Source: Trichodesmium erythraeum GBRTRLIN201
GTDB lineage: Bacteria > Cyanobacteriota > Cyanobacteriia > Cyanobacteriales > Microcoleaceae
Length of the DNA: 64,000 bases
Direction of reading: 5' to 3'
Assembly: GCA_018457135.1 (NCBI GenBank)
Contig: JAGGDU010000220.1
Location: forward strand, 1-64,000
Positions within the stretch are counted from its first letter, which is position 1. Every line of letters starts with the position of its first letter. The translations under genes and the position numbers were made by a program. This document shows positions 1 through 9,337 of the stretch, in pieces. The notes below the pieces were generated by a model that was given only the letters and a program-made list of their open reading frames with translations, was not told the origin of the DNA and did no database searches.

Positions 1-221
1 GTCGCTTCTGGAGAAATAGATACATTATATTAATTACTGAATCGCCAAAATTGCTTTAAGTAAAATGAAAATATCCTTTCCCACATCCGACTTTTTCTCA
101 TCTCAAAAATTCTGAGCAGAGTCAATTTAATTTTGTCACTTCTGGAGTTAAAGGTAATGCATATTATGTAAATTATCACTAAAAACAGAGAACTAAAAAC
201 TGATAACTTATCCGGCTTTTT

Positions 222-1775
222 CTAATGTAAAAAGTGACGAATTCCGGTGAGTATCATTATCAAACCTAATTCATTTGCTGCAGCAATAGAATCTTTATCT
301 TTCAGACTACCACCTGGTTGAATAATTGCAGTTACTCCTGCTGCTGCTGCTGTTTTTACGGAATCATCAAAAGGGAAAAAAGCGTCACTAGCTAATACAC
401 CTCCAATAGCTTTTTCCCCTGCTTGTTCCAAAGCTATTTTTACTGCCCCGACTCTATTCATTTGACCCGCACCAATACCAACAGTAGCTCGATTTTTTGT
501 CACAACAATTGCATTAGACTTAACGTGCTTCACCACCTTCCAAGCAAACATTAATTCTTCTATTTGTTCAGTAGTTGGTTGTTTTTCTGTAACGATTTTC
601 CAATCACTATAATTATCTATCGTATCATCAGTATCTTGTACTAAAAAACCCCCAGAAATTACTTTTATAGTTTCCGGTTCACTCTGTTTGAAATATGGTG
701 AAATTAAGACTCTTAATTTAGATTTAGATTTAAAAATTTTCTCCGCTTCAGGTTCACATCCAGGAGCAACTACACATTCCAAAAAGGTCTTAGTCATTGC
801 CTTAGCAGTTGCTGCATCAATAGATTTATTTAAAGCAACAATTCCTCCAAAAGCTGAAACTGAATCTCCGGCAAAAGCTCTTTCATAAGCTGCCAAAATA
901 GTTTCATCAACTGCAACTCCACAAGGATTTGTATGTTTAAGAATTGCTACAGTCGGAGCATCAGAAAATTCTATAATAATCCGTCTTGCTGCTTCTAAAT
1001 CTACTAAATTATTATAGCTTAATTCTTTACCTTGAATAATTTTACTTGCACCCCAACCACTAGCATTAATTCCTCTTTGATACCAAGTTGCATATTGATG
1101 AGGGTTTTCTCCATAACGCAAAGTTTTAATTTTTTTGCCAGAGAGAAAAAATATTTCTTTTTCTGATTTTTCCGACTCAGAAGTTGTTTGTTGCTCCTGT
1201 AAATAAGTAGCGATCGCCTGGTCGTAAGTTGCGGTATGTTTAAATCCTGCTAATGCACATTTTTGACGAAATTCTAAGGATACTTCCCCGGCATTTTTTC
1301 TTAACTCTTCTAAATAAGAATTGTATTGAAAATGGTTGCATAAAACTGTCAGATGAGCAAAATTTTTAGCTGATGCTCTTAACATTGCAGGTCCGCCAAT
1401 ATCAATTTTTTCAATTGCTTCTGCCAGAGTAACTTCTGGTTTAGAAATTGTTTCTTCAAAGGGGTATAAATTAACAACAACTAAGTCAATAGGTCGAATA
1501 TTATTAGCATTTAGTTCTTCAACATCTTGAGGCAAATCTTTTCTTGCTAAAATACCCCCATGAATGCGAGGATGTAATGTTTTAACTCTACCTCCTAAAA
1601 TTTCTGGAAATCCCGTATAGTCAGATACCTTAGTAACATAAATTCCAGCATCTTTGAGAGTTTTAGCAGTACCGCCACTACTAATTATTTCATAGTCAAA
1701 TTCTGTAACTAGACTTTTTGCTAAATCAATCAGACCTGTTTTATCAGATGTACTAAGTAATGCTAAACGTTTCAT
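222..1775 (-). CDS. purH: Bifunctional AICAR formyltransferase / IMP cyclohydrolase
   Basis: Catalyses the last two steps of de novo IMP synthesis: formyl transfer to AICAR and ring closure. At 517 residues it matches the usual 510-530. The N-terminal MGS-like cyclohydrolase half shows SSGGTAKTL (32-40) and GGRVKTLHPRIHGG (61-74). A Ser/Glu-rich linker near 195-208 leads to the transformylase half, with LRYGENPHQ (219-227) and the catalytic Lys-His pair in KHTNPCG (280-286). The ATG start agrees with the family N-terminus. It stands alone in the window, with a 311-base spacer upstream and no partner gene. A HIP1 palindrome lies inside near 1208. Identification is by direct motif recognition and is secure. 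Confidence 0.97.
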   Translation of the reverse strand: MKRLALLSTSDKTGLIDLAKSLVTEFDYEIISSGGTAKTLKDAGIYVTKVSDYTGFPEILGGRVKTLHPRIHGGILARKDLPQDVEELNANNIRPIDLVVVNLYPFEETISKPEVTLAEAIEKIDIGGPAMLRASAKNFAHLTVLCNHFQYNSYLEELRKNAGEVSLEFRQKCALAGFKHTATYDQAIATYLQEQQTTSESEKSEKEIFFLSGKKIKTLRYGENPHQYATWYQRGINASGWGASKIIQGKELSYNNLVDLEAARRIIIEFSDAPTVAILKHTNPCGVAVDETILAAYERAFAGDSVSAFGGIVALNKSIDAATAKAMTKTFLECVVAPGCEPEAEKIFKSKSKLRVLISPYFKQSEPETIKVISGGFLVQDTDDTIDNYSDWKIVTEKQPTTEQIEELMFAWKVVKHVKSNAIVVTKNRATVGIGAGQMNRVGAVKIALEQAGEKAIGGVLASDAFFPFDDSVKTAAAAGVTAIIQPGGSLKDKDSIAAANELGLIMILTGIRHFLH

Positions 1776-2086
1776 TAGTTTTAAATCCTAACTTCGAGAA
1801 CTGATAGTCTATATTTTAATAATTGAAAATTAAGATATTGAAACTATGCAGATTCTTTTAATATTTTTGTCAGATAGTAACCATTCAGATGTCAGGTTTC
1901 AGCTTCCTAATAATTACTTAGTATGTTATTAGAGCGTAGTATTGATATACTAGGATAAACTCGAAAATTTTCTAATTTCATGATACTAATTCCTTATATA
2001 TTATGTTGTTTGAAGTATGTACAATTCTATTTGAATTTAATCAGCCTAATAGTCAATTATCTATGTTTCAGTCTTTAATTTCTAAG
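1776..2086. other. Spacer between purH and the coiled-coil gene
   Basis: AT-rich spacer holding the purH promoter region and the 3' end of the minus-strand cluster. I see no gene, RNA motif or clear terminator in it. Confidence 0.5.
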
Positions 2087-3685
2087 TTATTTAAAACTCC
2101 GCTTTTCCATTAGACGTAGCTCAAGAGACTCTGTTACTTTTCTGAGCTCCCCAATAACTTTTATATCATCATCATATTTAAACTTTTCCATCTGTTTTAC
2201 CGTATCTTTTAGTTGTTTTACTAATGATTCTAATTTGTCAATATTAAAATTATTTTGATGTTCGTAGATTAGTTTTATTGCTTCTAGTCTAATTGTGAAA
2301 GATTCTTTAGTATCCTTAATCCTAGCAAGTAGTTTCTTTAAATTCTTATAATCAAGACAGTTTAGTTTTCTCAAAATTCTTTTTCTATATAAGTGGTAAC
2401 CTATAGTAATCACAACTGCTACAATTACTACTAAGATAGCAGACCATTGGATAGTAGATATAAAACGCCGTTTTTCTATACTTTTGTTCAAGTATTCAAA
2501 CCTCTCCTGGGTATTTTTAACTGATAACCGAGTTTCTCCTAACTTCTGAAATATTGACTTTTGCAGAGACTTATAACTATCAAGTTCATTCTGTATTTTT
2601 TCTTTCAAAGAAGGAAGTTCATTAACCCTGAAATTATTAACATTTTCTACCCTTCTTTGAAGATTAGGTTTTTGACTTAATGCCCCCTGAGTAAATCTTG
2701 GAGCTTTCAGAAGATCGCGACCTTCAAAATATAAGTTATTAAGGGGTGTGATTCTATCCTCTATTTTATCAGATTCCTTTCTTAAATTATCAACTAAAAT
2801 TTTAGTCTTTTTTTCAGCTTGAGAAATTTGATCAAATAAATCATTTATGAGGAATAAATTATTTTCTGTACCACTAATAATTTCCTTATTTAATGTCAAA
2901 CTTTTCACGTTTTCATATTCACTAATCTGAAGCTCAAAATTGTCAGATTCTTTTTCTATAGTTTTAATCTTACGAATAAGCTCTGATTTTTCTTGTGGAA
3001 TTGTTTGTATAACACTGTCTATATTATCAATTGTTTGATCAACAAAATCCAACTCACGATTCGCACATTCTATCCAATTATCTATCTGTTCTCTAGTAAT
3101 TAATCTAGTATCTACAACCTTTTTTTGTGCAGCTAGCCAATTATTCCAAGAAGGAAGAAATCTTTTGGCATCTGAAACATTTTCTTCAATCCTTATTAAA
3201 TTATTACTAAAAATTTTAAAGTTATTTGAGCTTGAATTTGTAGACTCTTTTAGTGGCAAATAAATATCTCTTAATTTATTACAATACTCATTCTTTTTAG
3301 CTAAATATTTTTCATCGCCAACTTCTTGATTATTATTGGCTAAACTGCATATATTTTCTAGCTCAGATATCAAACTATCAAGGTCTTCACCAATAGACCT
3401 AATACTACCTTTTATTTTCTCTAAATTCCCTTGTGCTTGATCTACATATTTTTCTTGATACTTAACTTCATTCTTAAATTTCCAATAAATATTATTAATT
3501 CTATCAATTTTTGATTGAGAGGCTCTACCAGGGGGTGGCTGTCTGTAAAGTTCTTGATAATTTTCTGAATTTCTCACCTTATTTGATAGGCTTAACTCCT
3601 CTGCCAATGAAATTTCTAAACTCTCTATCTTTTCAGAAACAGTTTGATTTAATTTAGTTTCCAATTGCGTTACTTTTTCTTTCAC
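2087..3685 (-). CDS. Coiled-coil membrane protein of the NACHT cluster
   Basis: Unrecognised 532-residue protein. Residues 1-410 are rich in Glu, Lys, Asn and Leu and look like long coiled-coil helices. One membrane span follows at about 412-433 (WSAILVVIVAVVITIGYHLY), then a basic stop-transfer stretch (RKRILRK) and about 95 helical residues. It is the last gene of a minus-strand cluster headed by the NACHT NTPase. The called start is GTG. Read upstream in the same frame, eight further codons (FSLSELEL) continue the heptad pattern back to the TAA of the preceding small membrane gene, so the two may once have been one reading frame. No enzymatic motif is visible. A structural or signalling partner of the NTPase is inferred from position only. 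Confidence 0.75.
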   Translation of the reverse strand: MKEKVTQLETKLNQTVSEKIESLEISLAEELSLSNKVRNSENYQELYRQPPPGRASQSKIDRINNIYWKFKNEVKYQEKYVDQAQGNLEKIKGSIRSIGEDLDSLISELENICSLANNNQEVGDEKYLAKKNEYCNKLRDIYLPLKESTNSSSNNFKIFSNNLIRIEENVSDAKRFLPSWNNWLAAQKKVVDTRLITREQIDNWIECANRELDFVDQTIDNIDSVIQTIPQEKSELIRKIKTIEKESDNFELQISEYENVKSLTLNKEIISGTENNLFLINDLFDQISQAEKKTKILVDNLRKESDKIEDRITPLNNLYFEGRDLLKAPRFTQGALSQKPNLQRRVENVNNFRVNELPSLKEKIQNELDSYKSLQKSIFQKLGETRLSVKNTQERFEYLNKSIEKRRFISTIQWSAILVVIVAVVITIGYHLYRKRILRKLNCLDYKNLKKLLARIKDTKESFTIRLEAIKLIYEHQNNFNIDKLESLVKQLKDTVKQMEKFKYDDDIKVIGELRKVTESLELRLMEKRSFK

Positions 3686-3709
3686 TAATTCAAGCTCTGA
3701 TAAACTAAA

Positions 3710-4069
3710 TTATGGAGGTTGATACAGTTGACGGACAGCAAGTATACAAAATACTAATAATATAATAATAATTGGATTTTTCCAGCAAAATTTAGCAACA
3801 TAATAATGCCATCCAACTATAATTGACTTAGGAATAGCTATTCCCGATCTGAAATAAGCAAATATTGAATAGGCTAAAGCAAAAATACAATAGACAAACG
3901 GTAAAAGCATAACAATTCTACTTTGGCTTTCCTGAAAAAGAAACCATAATAGCCAAAGATATACTAGGGCAATAAAAGTAGTTAAAGTATATCCAAAAGC
4001 TAAAGGTAAAGTTATACAAAAAAACCAATTCCAAAAAGAATTTTTAGTGAGCGATCGCTGATTATACAT
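3710..4069 (-). CDS. Small polytopic membrane protein of the NACHT cluster
   Basis: Unrecognised protein of 119 residues from the ATG at 4069, or 121 from a TTG at 4075. The TTG has an AGAGG five bases upstream; the ATG has only an abutting GGAG, so the start is undecided. Three to four hydrophobic segments are visible: FWNWFFCITLPLAFGY, FIALVYLWLLWFLF, IVMLLPFVYCIFALAYSIFA and IIIILLVFCILAV near the C-terminus. The 5' end overlaps the 3' end of the upstream ORF by 8-14 bases, which indicates translational coupling. It ends with TAA 24 bases before the GTG of the coiled-coil gene, in the same frame. A HIP1 palindrome lies near its 5' end. Function unknown; the context suggests one operon with the NACHT NTPase. 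Confidence 0.65.
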   Translation of the reverse strand: MYNQRSLTKNSFWNWFFCITLPLAFGYTLTTFIALVYLWLLWFLFQESQSRIVMLLPFVYCIFALAYSIFAYFRSGIAIPKSIIVGWHYYVAKFCWKNPIIIILLVFCILAVRQLYQPP

Positions 4070-4652
4070 CTCCAATTAAACCTCTATAAATTGCTGTAGA
4101 AAAACCGTTATAAACTTTTAGATATAATTCAAAACGAACAGAATTTCTTAACAAATATTGCAGCATAATTATCCAAATATTAATGTTAAATTTAGTTCTA
4201 GATGCGTAGGTAAGAAGAGTAATAGCTGCTGCATCTGCAATACTTGTATCCCTGCGTTGAAGAAGCATTTTAAACAAACCAAGAGGGAGAAAAAAGAAGC
4301 TACTATAGCCATTTGAAGATAACCTACTCAGGAATTTTAAAACTCTTAAGGGACTACAAGGATCATATTCTTTATGGGATAAATCAAAATTTTTCCGCTT
4401 GAGGAGTTGTGCCACAAAACTTTGAATAAACCCACTCAGGAGCTTTTTGTCATCAGCTCTGACAAATGAAAGGCCATTTACAACTGCTGTCGCTAATACA
4501 GGGTCTCTAGATGCAACTTTAGGGTCTAATATCTTATGAAGTTCCTTAGAAATACCAATTGAAATTGCTATTGTTCTGAATAACCAAAAATTAATTTCTC
4601 CTTTCTGGAGTATTTCCTTCAAGCCATTTTCAACAAGATAGCGAGCTGCCAA
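4062..4652 (-). CDS. C-terminal helical part of the NACHT protein, split off by an in-frame stop
   Basis: 196 codons from a TTG that has no convincing ribosome site. The frame is the same as the NACHT gene upstream. After that gene's TAA (4668-4670) the frame reads RAADYLAARYLVENG, very like the F-x-H-R-x-x-x-EYLAARYL signature found after the NTPase module of NACHT/STAND proteins. The rest is Leu-rich and helical (PVLATAVVNGLSFVRADDKK, HEAT-like in feel) and ends at the overlap with the next gene. I read it as the sensor or scaffold part of one original protein of about 758 residues. Separate translation from TTG, stop-codon readthrough, or a dead fragment are all possible. Confidence 0.6.
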   Translation of the reverse strand: MAARYLVENGLKEILQKGEINFWLFRTIAISIGISKELHKILDPKVASRDPVLATAVVNGLSFVRADDKKLLSGFIQSFVAQLLKRKNFDLSHKEYDPCSPLRVLKFLSRLSSNGYSSFFFLPLGLFKMLLQRRDTSIADAAAITLLTYASRTKFNINIWIIMLQYLLRNSVRFELYLKVYNGFSTAIYRGLIGDV

Positions 4653-4667
4653 ATAGTCAGCAGCTCT

Positions 4668-6338
4668 TTAATTAAAAAATCTAGAAAAATAATCATTATT
4701 GGCATCTAATTCTATTAGGCGATATTGTTCTGCCAGATCCATAATACTAGGAATTACAATAAAAAAATCAAATTTATTTTGACTTCTCAAACCTAAATTT
4801 TGCCACTGCAACTGAGAGGTATTTAAGATTTTCAGTATTCTTATAAACTGTCTATCACTTTCAATAATTTTGAGTTCTTGGATTTTATCTACTGATAGTT
4901 CATAAGATTGATATTGAGCTAACCTTTGGCTTATTTTTTTGTCAAAATTGACTATATCATTTTTCAAATATTTGTATTTTTCATATAGTGAATTAACAAT
5001 ACTATCATTGGAAATACTTACACCGTAATGAGAAGTTTGTTGAATTTTTAAAGATATCCTCATAAGATGAAAGCTCAAAACTGATAATACTTCCAAAAGG
5101 TATTTAAATAGGACTGGTTCTATTTTTTCAAAACGGTTTTGTGGATTTATATCCATACCTTTTAATATCTCCCGTTTTAACTCTAGATCGTGCAAACTGC
5201 TGATAGATGGGATGCGATTTTTTGTATCAGCAAAATCTGATTTATCAGAAGAGAATGAAACTTGATATAGCCATAACGATAAATAGTAAGGGTTCCTTAA
5301 AAAGGATTCCTGTTCTGCATTAGTATTTATGATTGTCAAAATAGTTTTTCTAATTTGATTCTGGGCTAAAGTATCGTGTTGCAAACTTGTTAATCGCTTA
5401 TTTAAAAGTTCTTTAATTTGCAGTACACTCATGGGTTTTATTCTGATATTTGCTACTTGCAAAGTATTAGCATACGCTTTATATTCTTCTTCTCTACATG
5501 ATAAAATCCATCTAGTTTTATTACCGCTATTTTTCATTAAAATTGATAAATAATCAAAGAGAGTTTCCCGTTTACTTTTGTCTATAAACTCATCTAAAGC
5601 ATCAATAATAATCACAAAATTGAGAGATAGTTTCTTATTCCATAAAACTATAAAATCTTTAAACTCAGGCTTTGATAACTTACCATTAAGTTCATATACA
5701 TTTGTAATAAATGCCAGAATTTTTGTTATATTTTTACCATGCTTGTTTAACACTTTTTCAACATCATTAGCATGAATAAAAATGGGAATAAAATCTCCTA
5801 TGCTTTCGGAAAATTCTTTGGTATAGTTTGCAAGTGCTTTATATAAAGTTGTAGACTTTCCACTTCCTGGAGGACCGTATATAAATACCCTAGATTTGTT
5901 TGGAGATAACAAGTATTTATCAAGATTTGCTATGTTAGTTCGCTGACTACCTCCTTTTTCTTCATAAGCTTGTTGAGACATCAGACCATTTGGATTTCCT
6001 GGCTCTCCGGATAAACTTACATAATTACTTTTTAGATCAAATCCAAGTTCAAATTCTACTTCCTGGTTTACAGCAGTCAGATAATTGTCAATGACTTTTT
6101 TATCTCTTACTGTTAATAAACGCCTAAATGTATTTCTAGTCTTGTAATACTTTATAAACCCAGAAAATAACAAGTAAATTACTAGGATACCCCAAATGAA
6201 TAGGACAATATAAGACAGGTATTTCAATAATTTATTGTCACTGGATAAATAATTTAATGCAATTGGAAGTGAAATACTTATTACAGTTAAAAATATTCTC
6301 CATAATACTTTTTGTTCTTTTTCAGCTATGCTTAACAT
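4668..6338 (-). CDS. Membrane-anchored NACHT-type P-loop NTPase
   Basis: 556 residues. The N-terminus has two membrane spans (about 13-30 and 40-62). The NTPase core has Walker A GPPGSGKST (155-163), a NACHT-style Walker B FVIIIDALDEF (241-251) and a sensor strand WILSCREEEY (277-286). A winged-helix-like helical region follows and then the TAA stop. NACHT/STAND proteins are ATP-driven switches; many bacterial members act in phage defence, coupling a C-terminal sensor to an N-terminal effector. Here the N-terminus is a membrane hairpin, not an enzyme, which would fit a membrane-acting effector (inference). The start ATG is preceded by AAAGGAT. A 105-base MITE lies 78 bases upstream. The stop falls inside a conserved motif, so the gene is probably interrupted. 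Confidence 0.85.
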   Translation of the reverse strand: MLSIAEKEQKVLWRIFLTVISISLPIALNYLSSDNKLLKYLSYIVLFIWGILVIYLLFSGFIKYYKTRNTFRRLLTVRDKKVIDNYLTAVNQEVEFELGFDLKSNYVSLSGEPGNPNGLMSQQAYEEKGGSQRTNIANLDKYLLSPNKSRVFIYGPPGSGKSTTLYKALANYTKEFSESIGDFIPIFIHANDVEKVLNKHGKNITKILAFITNVYELNGKLSKPEFKDFIVLWNKKLSLNFVIIIDALDEFIDKSKRETLFDYLSILMKNSGNKTRWILSCREEEYKAYANTLQVANIRIKPMSVLQIKELLNKRLTSLQHDTLAQNQIRKTILTIINTNAEQESFLRNPYYLSLWLYQVSFSSDKSDFADTKNRIPSISSLHDLELKREILKGMDINPQNRFEKIEPVLFKYLLEVLSVLSFHLMRISLKIQQTSHYGVSISNDSIVNSLYEKYKYLKNDIVNFDKKISQRLAQYQSYELSVDKIQELKIIESDRQFIRILKILNTSQLQWQNLGLRSQNKFDFFIVIPSIMDLAEQYRLIELDANNDYFSRFFN

Positions 6339-6415
6339 ATCCTTTATTTGCTATTTCCTAAAGTCATAAAAATTTGTACCTAATTATGCCTGAAAAGCTA
6401 GTGTAATATTTATCA

Positions 6416-6520
6416 TATAGCAGTCGAAGTATAGCACTACTGGTAACTAAGAATTCAGAAGTAATCTCTGAGATAATTTTAGCATTTAGTAATGTCCTAA
6501 ACTTTGCTTCGACTGCTATA
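6416..6520. repeat. MITE with 14-base perfect terminal inverted repeats
   Basis: The ends TATAGCAGTCGAAG (6416-6429) and CTTCGACTGCTATA (6507-6520) are exact reverse complements, and the 105-base element has TA at each boundary, as expected for IS630/Tc1-type transposition. It carries no ORF. The same end sequence occurs at 31938, at the head of an IS630 transposase relic, and at 48306. It lies in the probable promoter region of the NACHT gene. Confidence 0.8.
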
Positions 6521-6840
6521 ATATTTGGAAGCGATCGCCTCTAAGAAAAAATTACCATAACTATAAAAATCTAGTTATACTCAGAGAAGCGATCGCTAAT
6601 TCCTAAACAATAAATTTTTACCTAAATAACACATTGTCAGATTTTTTTTCACAATAAAAGCAAGAGCATTTTACCCCTGCACTAAACATTTTTTTTTAAA
6701 GTATGTCTCATTATTTTCAATATAAATTCCCATTAAAAATGATTAGAAAAAAAACTATTATAGAGCCTGAGACTATAAAAACAAGGAATTTATTGTTGAA
6801 TAATTAAATAGCATAAATACTGAAAACACTGTTTAATTAG
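6521..6840. other. Spacer
   Basis: AT-rich stretch with two HIP1 palindromes near 6532 and 6589. No gene or structured element recognised. Confidence 0.4.
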
Positions 6841-7168
6841 TTAAATATTTACAATAGCAAAAGCCAGAAAAAAATTAGCAATATTTGGGGACTGTGCAAC
6901 TTATCATAACCCTCAAGAATCTCAAGAATATTTAATGTTAATCAATCAAGATTTACCAGAAGAAGAATCGTTGATAAATTGTACAAATTTTTCTCCAAAT
7001 GCTCCTCAAAAAAACCTGTTGAAGATAATTGCCTGCAAGACAAAAAAAATAATCAAAAAATTTGATAATCTTTGCAGTTATTTTAAACTATTTAAGTTAA
7101 TAATTAATTGTCTAAAACTTTTTCAGGATGAAATTTTGCTACAACCTATGCGAGGATTGCTATATTAA
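6841..7168 (+). pseudogene. ORF remnant without a start codon
   Basis: An open frame of about 108 codons follows a TAA. The upstream part (KARKKLAIFGDCATYHNPQ) has no ATG, GTG or TTG ahead of it; the first ATG at 6935 would give only 77 residues. The amino acid pattern (LAIFGDCATYHNPQESQEYL) looks coding, but I cannot name a family. It could be the tail of a decayed gene or a chance frame. Confidence 0.25.
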
Positions 7169-7340
7169 TAATTATATTTACCAACCACAAGAATTACTTT
7201 TATAAAACTATTCATAAATTAATTCCTTATAGCTTAAGAAAAAAAACTTAATCGTAACTTTGAAAACAGATAAATAATGAATACTTTTTCCCCATTTATC
7301 ATTCCTAATTCCCTTTTAATACATCTAATTTTTGATACAT

Positions 7341-7721
7341 TTAATCTTCAATTTTTTGCCCATTAACTTCCACAGCAGAAACATCAATTGTACCAGGAGG
7401 AGTCAATCTATTAAAATGACCTCCTTCAACCTTAAGAGGTTCTCCACAACTAGGACATTGACATTGAGTCTGATTTAAAGCAGTAAATTCATGACTGCAA
7501 ATAGGACATTTATCCGTAATTACATTGCGATTTAACCACCAACGTAGACCAATAAATGCAACTATAGGTGTAATTACAATAAAACCAAATAATATTAAAA
7601 TCGAATTAATTAACCATCCCAACCCTACAGAACCCAGAAACCAAATAACAGCTAAAAAAACTAGCCAATTACGAATATTAGATATAGTTAATTGAAATAT
7701 TTTTGAGTTCCCTTGATTCAC
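7341..7721 (-). CDS. Zinc-ribbon membrane protein
   Basis: 126 residues. Two hydrophobic segments (about 14-33 and 35-58) are followed by a CPIC...CPSC pair that forms a zinc ribbon, then a short hydrophilic tail. It probably sits in the plasma or thylakoid membrane with the ribbon in the cytosol. The combination is seen in conserved cyanobacterial proteins of unknown function; no reaction can be assigned. It is flanked by spacers of about 170 and 240 bases, so it is probably transcribed alone. Confidence 0.75.
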   Translation of the reverse strand: MNQGNSKIFQLTISNIRNWLVFLAVIWFLGSVGLGWLINSILILFGFIVITPIVAFIGLRWWLNRNVITDKCPICSHEFTALNQTQCQCPSCGEPLKVEGGHFNRLTPPGTIDVSAVEVNGQKIED

Positions 7722-7956
7722 TTAATTATCTCCTTTAATAAACTCTCTTCGTAAGCATTTAGCCGTTAACTATCAGCTACCAGTTATAAATTATTAACCC
7801 ATTATCACACCGAAGAAAGAATTAGTCTCCCAGGATAATTAAAACTTATGAACAAAAAAGTCACATTTAGCTAACTTTAGTAACTTATTACCTTTAAAAG
7901 CTGAAAAAAGCTGAAAGCTGAATACTTAACCTCCTTCTCTATCCTAATCACAAATT

Positions 7957-9099
7957 TCATAGTTGTCTTACTCTCTCAGTAAAAGCTACCCTACCAAAAA
8001 CCTTTAAACTTTCCTCTCGCAACCATTGACCATCAGACCTTTTATCCTCTCCCTTCAGCATCTCTATACAAGCATTAGCTACTGCTTCTGGACTTCGGTG
8101 AGGTACCCGCCATCCTAACCTTCCATCTTGTAAAGGTTCCGCCGAACCATCAGCATCTCCAGACAAAACAGGCACTCCACAGGCCATTGCCTCTAAATAA
8201 ACAATACCAAAGCCTTCAAAAGAAGGCATCACATAAGCATCAGCTACCTGATAATGTTTAACCAAATTCTCTGTGGGCACAAAACCTGCAAATACCACTT
8301 TTTCACCTATTCCTAAATCTTGAGCTAACTTAGCCAAGCGAGGTTGGTCATCTCCCCGTCCAATTACTAAATACTTGACTTCTGGAAAAAATTGCAGTAT
8401 AATTGGCAGAGATTTAATGGTAACATCAACGCCTTTATAGGGGTCTCCCGACCAAAGTCTAGCTACAGTCATTAATACCTTTGCTCCCTGAAGATTGTAA
8501 GCCTTAATCAAATCTACCGGTGATGGTCCAGGAATAAACTTATCTCCATCCACCATACAAGGCAACAAATGAAACTTTTCCGGATTGAGATGGTTACTTT
8601 CACAACAGCGATCGCGACTGTAACGACTAATAGTTAGAATTTTAGTAGCTTGTTTTAATGCCTGTTGATATTTATCTGGTAGTGGCTCCCATACTTCCTT
8701 ACCATAAGTTAAAACTGTATAGGGAATACCCAGAGGTACACACAAAGCTTTAACCAATGGAGCCAAATTAATATGACCACAAAAAACTTGTAATGGTTGT
8801 TTTTTAATTAAAAACCATAGTAATGTTGTAGCTAACTTTAATCTTCCTAACCAAACAAACTTAGTTTTAAAATAATAGAAATTTAGGGTCTTCGACTGAT
8901 AGGGATTTTCACAATATTGACCATCCCTTAGTAAGAAAATATCTGATTCTTGAAAGGTGTCATTAGGTTTTACATTATTTTTTAAGTCTATGTAAGCTTG
9001 AAAAATATCTCTTACATAAGATTGAATGCCACCTTCAGAAGAAAAAATTTCCAAAAAAACAAATATATTTCTTTTTTTTTTCTCAACTTGTTTATTCAA
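7957..9099 (-). CDS. GT4-family glycosyltransferase (GT-B fold)
   Basis: Transfers a sugar from a nucleotide or lipid donor to an unknown acceptor; a role in cell-surface polysaccharide or glycolipid synthesis is inferred. The C-terminal half shows the GT4 landmarks: VLMTVARL, YLVIGRGDDQPRL, VVFAGFV, then EGFGIVYLE with the EX7E acid pair, and MACGVPVL. The N-terminal half carries a GGIQSYVRDI acceptor loop. I chose the TTG at 9099 (380 residues) because GGAG lies six bases upstream; an in-frame TTG at 9117 would put that GGAG inside the coding region. No other glycan gene is adjacent, so the pathway cannot be inferred from neighbours. Confidence 0.85.
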   Translation of the reverse strand: MNKQVEKKKRNIFVFLEIFSSEGGIQSYVRDIFQAYIDLKNNVKPNDTFQESDIFLLRDGQYCENPYQSKTLNFYYFKTKFVWLGRLKLATTLLWFLIKKQPLQVFCGHINLAPLVKALCVPLGIPYTVLTYGKEVWEPLPDKYQQALKQATKILTISRYSRDRCCESNHLNPEKFHLLPCMVDGDKFIPGPSPVDLIKAYNLQGAKVLMTVARLWSGDPYKGVDVTIKSLPIILQFFPEVKYLVIGRGDDQPRLAKLAQDLGIGEKVVFAGFVPTENLVKHYQVADAYVMPSFEGFGIVYLEAMACGVPVLSGDADGSAEPLQDGRLGWRVPHRSPEAVANACIEMLKGEDKRSDGQWLREESLKVFGRVAFTERVRQL

Positions 9100-9134
9100 T
9101 TTTATCTCCAAATTCAATTTATAAAATGATTAGG

Positions 9135-9172
9135 TCTAAAACTTCTCCTCAGATCTAAAACTTCTCCTCAGA
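9135..9172. repeat. Two perfect 19-base tandem copies
   Basis: TCTAAAACTTCTCCTCAGA occurs twice head to tail, 36 to 73 bases upstream of the glycosyltransferase start. It may be a local duplication in the leader or promoter; no function can be assigned. Confidence 0.7.
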
Positions 9173-9337
9173 ACGGATAACTTTCTCTAGTTTTTTTCAA
9201 TCATAAATTGTTTTTTTTACAGAATAAATTTTATGGTATAGTACTAAGTATTTTATTTAGTACATAGACAATTTTGGTTATAAGGGAATAGGTTTAGAAA
9301 CATCAGAGCCCATGATATATTTGCGTAGAAATACAAA

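Noticed and set aside
688-888. 66-codon plus-strand ORF
   Set aside because: Antisense shadow of purH with no family likeness; the same holds for the other short ORFs opposite real genes.
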